A stretch of DNA of 7,929 nt from Deltaproteobacteria bacterium (GTDB lineage Bacteria; Desulfobacterota; Desulfobaccia; Desulfobaccales; Desulfobaccaceae): assembly GCA_016874895.1 (NCBI GenBank), contig VGSX01000157.1, positions 1 to 7,929 on the forward strand. Reading direction: 5' to 3'. The stretch's first letter is position 1, and each line of letters opens with the position of its first letter. Positions 5,832 to 7,929 of the stretch are shown one piece after another. Below the pieces are notes generated by a model. That model saw only the letters and a list, made by a program, of their open reading frames with translations. It was not told where the DNA came from and did no database searches. The position numbers and the translations under genes were made by a program.

Positions 5832-5887
5832 GGAAATTTATTGGCATATAACCATCTGCCCGGCACGAAATTTACCTCAGGGAAAAC

Positions 5888-5916
5888 TTGCGCCGACTTC
5901 AGAAGCTTAGTATATA
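5888..5916 (+). promoter_or_regulatory. Candidate promoter of the Fe-S/DUF3786 gene
   Basis: TTGCGC (5888-5893), a 17-bp spacer and TATATA (5911-5916) make a reasonable sigma70-type promoter on the plus strand, about 70 bp before the GTG start. It is divergent from the aro promoter, with about 56 bp between the two -35 boxes. The -10 is good and the -35 is weak. Confidence 0.45.
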
Positions 5917-5986
5917 TAGGTAAATGCCAGAGCGCGTGGCGCCCGAATCGTAATACAACTAGAGATGGTCGTGGAAAGAGTGAGCT

Positions 5987-6796
5987 GTGAAGTCCAACTC
6001 CAAGAATACCTTAGAGATTTATAAGCTGCTGGATAAGTCCAATTGCCGCAAATGCGGCGAAAAAACCTGTCTGGCCTTTGCCGGAGCAGTGGTTCTGGAT
6101 CAGCGCCAGCTCCAGGAATGCCCTACCCTGCCCCAACATATCATTGATCAGCTGACCGGCAGAATCGAGACCCACCCGCCCTATGAACCAGGTTTGAAGT
6201 ATTTGGAAAAATTAAAATCTGAGGTGGTCCACCTGGATCTTGCCGTCGCCGCGGACAAATGTGGGGGGATTTTCTCGGGGGCCAGGCTCACCCTAAAGGT
6301 TCTCGGCAAGGACTTCAGCGTTGATTCCCAGGGAAATCTAACGGCCGATATTCATATAAACCCGTGGATTGCCATCCCCTTTCTGAACTACATCCTGCAT
6401 GGGGAAGGACTTCCCCTGGCCAACGAGTGGGTGTCGCTCCGGGAACTTCAGGATGGGCGGGAACGTTATCCGCTTTTTCAGCGGCAATGCGAGGAACCGC
6501 TGCAAAGGGTGGCCGACCGTTATACCGAGCTTTTCGACGATCTCATAAAGCTGTTCAGCGGCAGACAGGTGGAAAGGCACTTTGACTCCGATATCTCCGT
6601 GGTTTTGCACCCCCTGCCCAAGGTGCCCATCATGATCTGCTATTGGCGGCCTGAGGAGGGGATGGAGTCAAGTCTGAAGGTTTTCTTTGATGCCACCGCG
6701 GACCGGAACCTGGATACCGATTCGGTGTTTACCCTGGGCGTCGGATTGGCCCACATGCTAAAAAAAATCGCCCGGCGGCACGGTTTTTCCGGCTAA
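5987..6796 (+). CDS. 4Fe-4S domain protein fused to DUF3786
   Basis: This 269-residue protein has two parts. Residues 8-50 match the Fe-S domain (PF04060 type) of the CODH/acetyl-CoA synthase corrinoid subunit: IYKLLDKSNCRKCGEKTC with Cys20, Cys23, Cys28 and then Cys45, spacing C-X2-C-X4-C-X16-C, expected to bind one 4Fe-4S cluster. The rest (about 70-265) resembles DUF3786, with the LDLAVAADKCGG segment, HINPWIAIPFLNYILHGEG, and the PKVPIMICYWRPEEGMESSLKVFFDATAD segment. No signal peptide or membrane helix is seen, so it is probably cytoplasmic. The start is GTG; an in-frame TGA lies two codons upstream and GAAAGAG lies about 6 nt before it. The biochemical role of DUF3786 is unknown to me; a link to corrinoid or one-carbon metabolism is only suggested by the Fe-S domain. 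Confidence 0.85.
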   Translation: MKSNSKNTLEIYKLLDKSNCRKCGEKTCLAFAGAVVLDQRQLQECPTLPQHIIDQLTGRIETHPPYEPGLKYLEKLKSEVVHLDLAVAADKCGGIFSGARLTLKVLGKDFSVDSQGNLTADIHINPWIAIPFLNYILHGEGLPLANEWVSLRELQDGRERYPLFQRQCEEPLQRVADRYTELFDDLIKLFSGRQVERHFDSDISVVLHPLPKVPIMICYWRPEEGMESSLKVFFDATADRNLDTDSVFTLGVGLAHMLKKIARRHGFSG

Positions 6797-6952
6797 GACT
6801 CTCTTGCTGGCAAATTTGGTGGGGCGAGCCTGCGCCCCCGCCCTAAAAACTATTGATGCTGTTAAATGAGCGGGATGGTGAGATAGTTACATCAAAAGTT
6901 ACCTCAGACCTATCAGGCCGACATCGCCTGCGACCTGAACCCCCTGGGAGTT

Positions 6953-7393
6953 TTGCTTGTTAAGTTAGGTCAGTACGACACCGCCCTGCAATACTTGCAC
7001 AACAGCCTCGCCATCGATTCGCATCGGGTTGCGTCGGGGCAAGGACCTTGCACCGCCCTGCAATACTTGCACAACAGCCTCGCCATCCGAAGGGACATCG
7101 GCGACAAGGCCGGGATGATCCCAGCCCTGCACAACATGTGCCATATCTTCATGCAGACGGAAAAACCGGAGGAGGCCTTGCAGCATTGGTCCCAGGCCCT
7201 GAACCTGGCCCATGATATCTGCAATGCCGAGGGGATATTCCGCGTAGCCGGGACCCTGGGTAGATTTCTGGCTCAACATGGTGATCGACGGCAGGCCGCT
7301 GAAGTCCTGGAGGAGACCCTGCAGGTCGGCTGCCAGGCAGGGTTTCCCGGCACCGACGACCTTGCGGCCCTTCTGGCCCAGATACAATCATGA
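6953..7393 (+). CDS. Short TPR-repeat protein, probably an N-terminally truncated remnant
   Basis: The 146-residue reading starts at TTG 6953 (LVKLGQYDTALQYL). TPR helix pairs are visible: LGQYDTALQYLHNSLAI, then KAGMIPALHNMCHIFMQTEKPEEALQHWSQALNLA, then FRVAGTLGRFLAQHGDRRQAAEVLEETL. TPR-like sequence continues upstream in frame from 6887 (IACDLNPLGVLL), after an in-frame TAG at 6884. There is no ATG or GTG in this stretch and no good ribosome binding site, so the true N-terminus may be lost. A perfect 37-bp duplication (6979-7015 and 7051-7087) inserts 24 residues and breaks the 34-residue TPR rhythm. Its end overlaps the next gene as ATGA. TPR proteins usually bind partner proteins; no partner is shown here. 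It may be a decaying gene. Confidence 0.6.
   Translation: MLVKLGQYDTALQYLHNSLAIDSHRVASGQGPCTALQYLHNSLAIRRDIGDKAGMIPALHNMCHIFMQTEKPEEALQHWSQALNLAHDICNAEGIFRVAGTLGRFLAQHGDRRQAAEVLEETLQVGCQAGFPGTDDLAALLAQIQS
6979..7087. repeat. Perfect 37-bp direct repeat, 72-bp period, inside the TPR gene
   Basis: Positions 6979-7015 and 7051-7087 are identical over 37 bases (starting CACCGCCCTGCAATAC) and encode TALQYLHNSLAI twice. The 35 bases between them have no TPR character (DSHRVASGQGPC). The 72-bp period keeps the frame. DNA-level identity including third positions points to a recent duplication rather than old TPR divergence. Confidence 0.95.
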
Positions 7394-7833
7394 ACCAACT
7401 ACCCCCCATCCCTGCCGACCGAAACCCTGCCGCGCCACCGGCGGAAGATATCCCGGCCCTCCCCTCCCGCCCCCTCACCGCCCGGGAAAAATATTATTAC
7501 GAGCAGTCCTACCAGGAGCTGGTGGCCGGCGCCGCCGCCACCACTTCGGGTCTGTACGTGGCTAAAGCCAAGCTGGCCCTCGGGGCCGAAAAAGGGGCCG
7601 GACTGCTTTGGCTGGCCCCCTTTGCCTGCTGGGGCGCCAGCCTCATCTGTCTCATCCTGGTGCTCCTGCCCCAGGAGTACCTCACCACCCAAAACACCCC
7701 CGCCGCCTGGGAACAGGCCTTCCGCCAGGCCCGCAAAACCAAGTACCGCTGGCTTTTGACCGGCGCCGTGCTCTTCTTCGCCGGCATCCTGGCCGCCGTC
7801 CTCCCCCTGGCCTTTTCGCTGCCTGTGCCTTAG
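7390..7833 (+). CDS. Small two-helix membrane protein of unknown function
   Basis: This 147-residue protein begins with a Pro/Ala-rich, probably disordered N-terminus (about 1-30). An amphipathic stretch follows (REKYYYEQSYQELVAGAA, 32-49). Two hydrophobic helices lie at about 72-93 (LLWLAPFACWGASLICLILV) and 121-142. A charged segment between them (QAFRQARKTKYR) favours the loop in the cytoplasm. I do not recognise a family. The ATG overlaps the stop of the TPR gene by 4 bp, so the two are probably translationally coupled and might act together at the membrane, which is inference. Stop codon is TAG at 7831. Confidence 0.65.
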   Translation: MNQLPPIPADRNPAAPPAEDIPALPSRPLTAREKYYYEQSYQELVAGAAATTSGLYVAKAKLALGAEKGAGLLWLAPFACWGASLICLILVLLPQEYLTTQNTPAAWEQAFRQARKTKYRWLLTGAVLFFAGILAAVLPLAFSLPVP

Positions 7834-7837
7834 GCTT

Positions 7838-7929
7838 CCGGGCAGGCACGGGGGATGGCAGGCTCGGGGGCCGGGCAGGCACGGGGGCCGGGCAGGCACG
7901 GGGGCCGGGCAGGCACGGGGGCCGGGCAG
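7838..7929. repeat. GC-rich 17-bp tandem repeat array, runs off the window
   Basis: The unit is CCGGGCAGGCACGGGGG. There is one perfect copy at 7838-7854, a diverged 16-bp copy at 7855-7870, then perfect copies at 7871-7887, 7888-7904 and 7905-7921 and a partial copy at 7922-7929 cut by the edge. It begins 4 bp after the membrane-protein stop codon. Copy number beyond the window is unknown. A minus-strand open frame across it is a low-complexity artefact. Confidence 0.95.

Noticed and set aside
6821..6838. GGGGCG/CGCCCC hairpin after the DUF3786 gene as a terminator
   Set aside because: The 6-bp GC stem is perfect, but no T-run follows on either strand, so I cannot support an intrinsic terminator.
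7399..7899. Minus-strand 166-codon open frame over the membrane-protein gene and 17-bp repeats
   Set aside because: The translation is Gly/Pro/Arg-rich low complexity, part of it generated by the tandem repeat.
7838..7929. CRISPR array
   Set aside because: The units are head-to-tail 17-mers without unique spacers, so this is a tandem repeat.

Overview
The window most likely comes from a GC-rich, anaerobic, Desulfobacterota-like (deltaproteobacterial) chromosome. The reasons are an archaeal-type entry into the shikimate pathway set in an otherwise bacterial aromatic operon, a CODH/ACS-type 4Fe-4S domain fused to DUF3786, dense GC-rich codon use, and dispersed palindromic repeats. This placement is inference; nothing in the window gives taxonomy directly.

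Left and centre (minus strand, about 1-5830): an aromatic amino acid operon read right to left. A sigma70-like promoter (5803-5831) is followed by a roughly 235-nt leader. Five genes come next: a 2-amino-3,7-dideoxy-D-threo-hept-6-ulosonate (ADTH) synthase (aroA'), 3-dehydroquinate synthase II (aroB'), a bifunctional chorismate mutase/prephenate dehydratase with ACT domain (pheA), type I 3-dehydroquinate dehydratase (aroD, TTG start) and shikimate dehydrogenase (aroE). The first two replace the DAHP-synthase/AroB route. AroD and AroE carry dehydroquinate to shikimate, and PheA takes chorismate towards phenylalanine. aroK, aroA (EPSP synthase), aroC and tyrA are not in the window. Between aroB' and pheA lies a 219-bp spacer packed with three palindromic hairpins. 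Downstream of aroE is a 268-bp gap with a small heptamer repeat, then the N-terminal half of NAD(P)H-hydrate epimerase (nnr), cut by the window edge.

The most interesting item is the operon leader. It encodes an unlisted 20-residue peptide, MFVSQAGYPQYYFYFYYPWP, with its own ribosome binding site. Seven consecutive Tyr/Phe codons sit just before three mutually exclusive RNA pairings (1:2, 2:3 and 3:4), and the 3:4 pairing is a terminator hairpin followed by seven U. This is the full anatomy of a ribosome-mediated transcription attenuator sensing Tyr/Phe, placed in front of an archaeal-type shikimate entry module.

Right (plus strand, about 5888-7833): a divergent promoter drives an Fe-S/DUF3786 protein. 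After a gap comes a short TPR-repeat gene that looks truncated at its N-terminus and carries a perfect 37-bp internal duplication. It overlaps by 4 bp a small two-helix membrane protein of unknown function. The window ends inside a GC-rich 17-bp tandem repeat array (7838-7929 and beyond).
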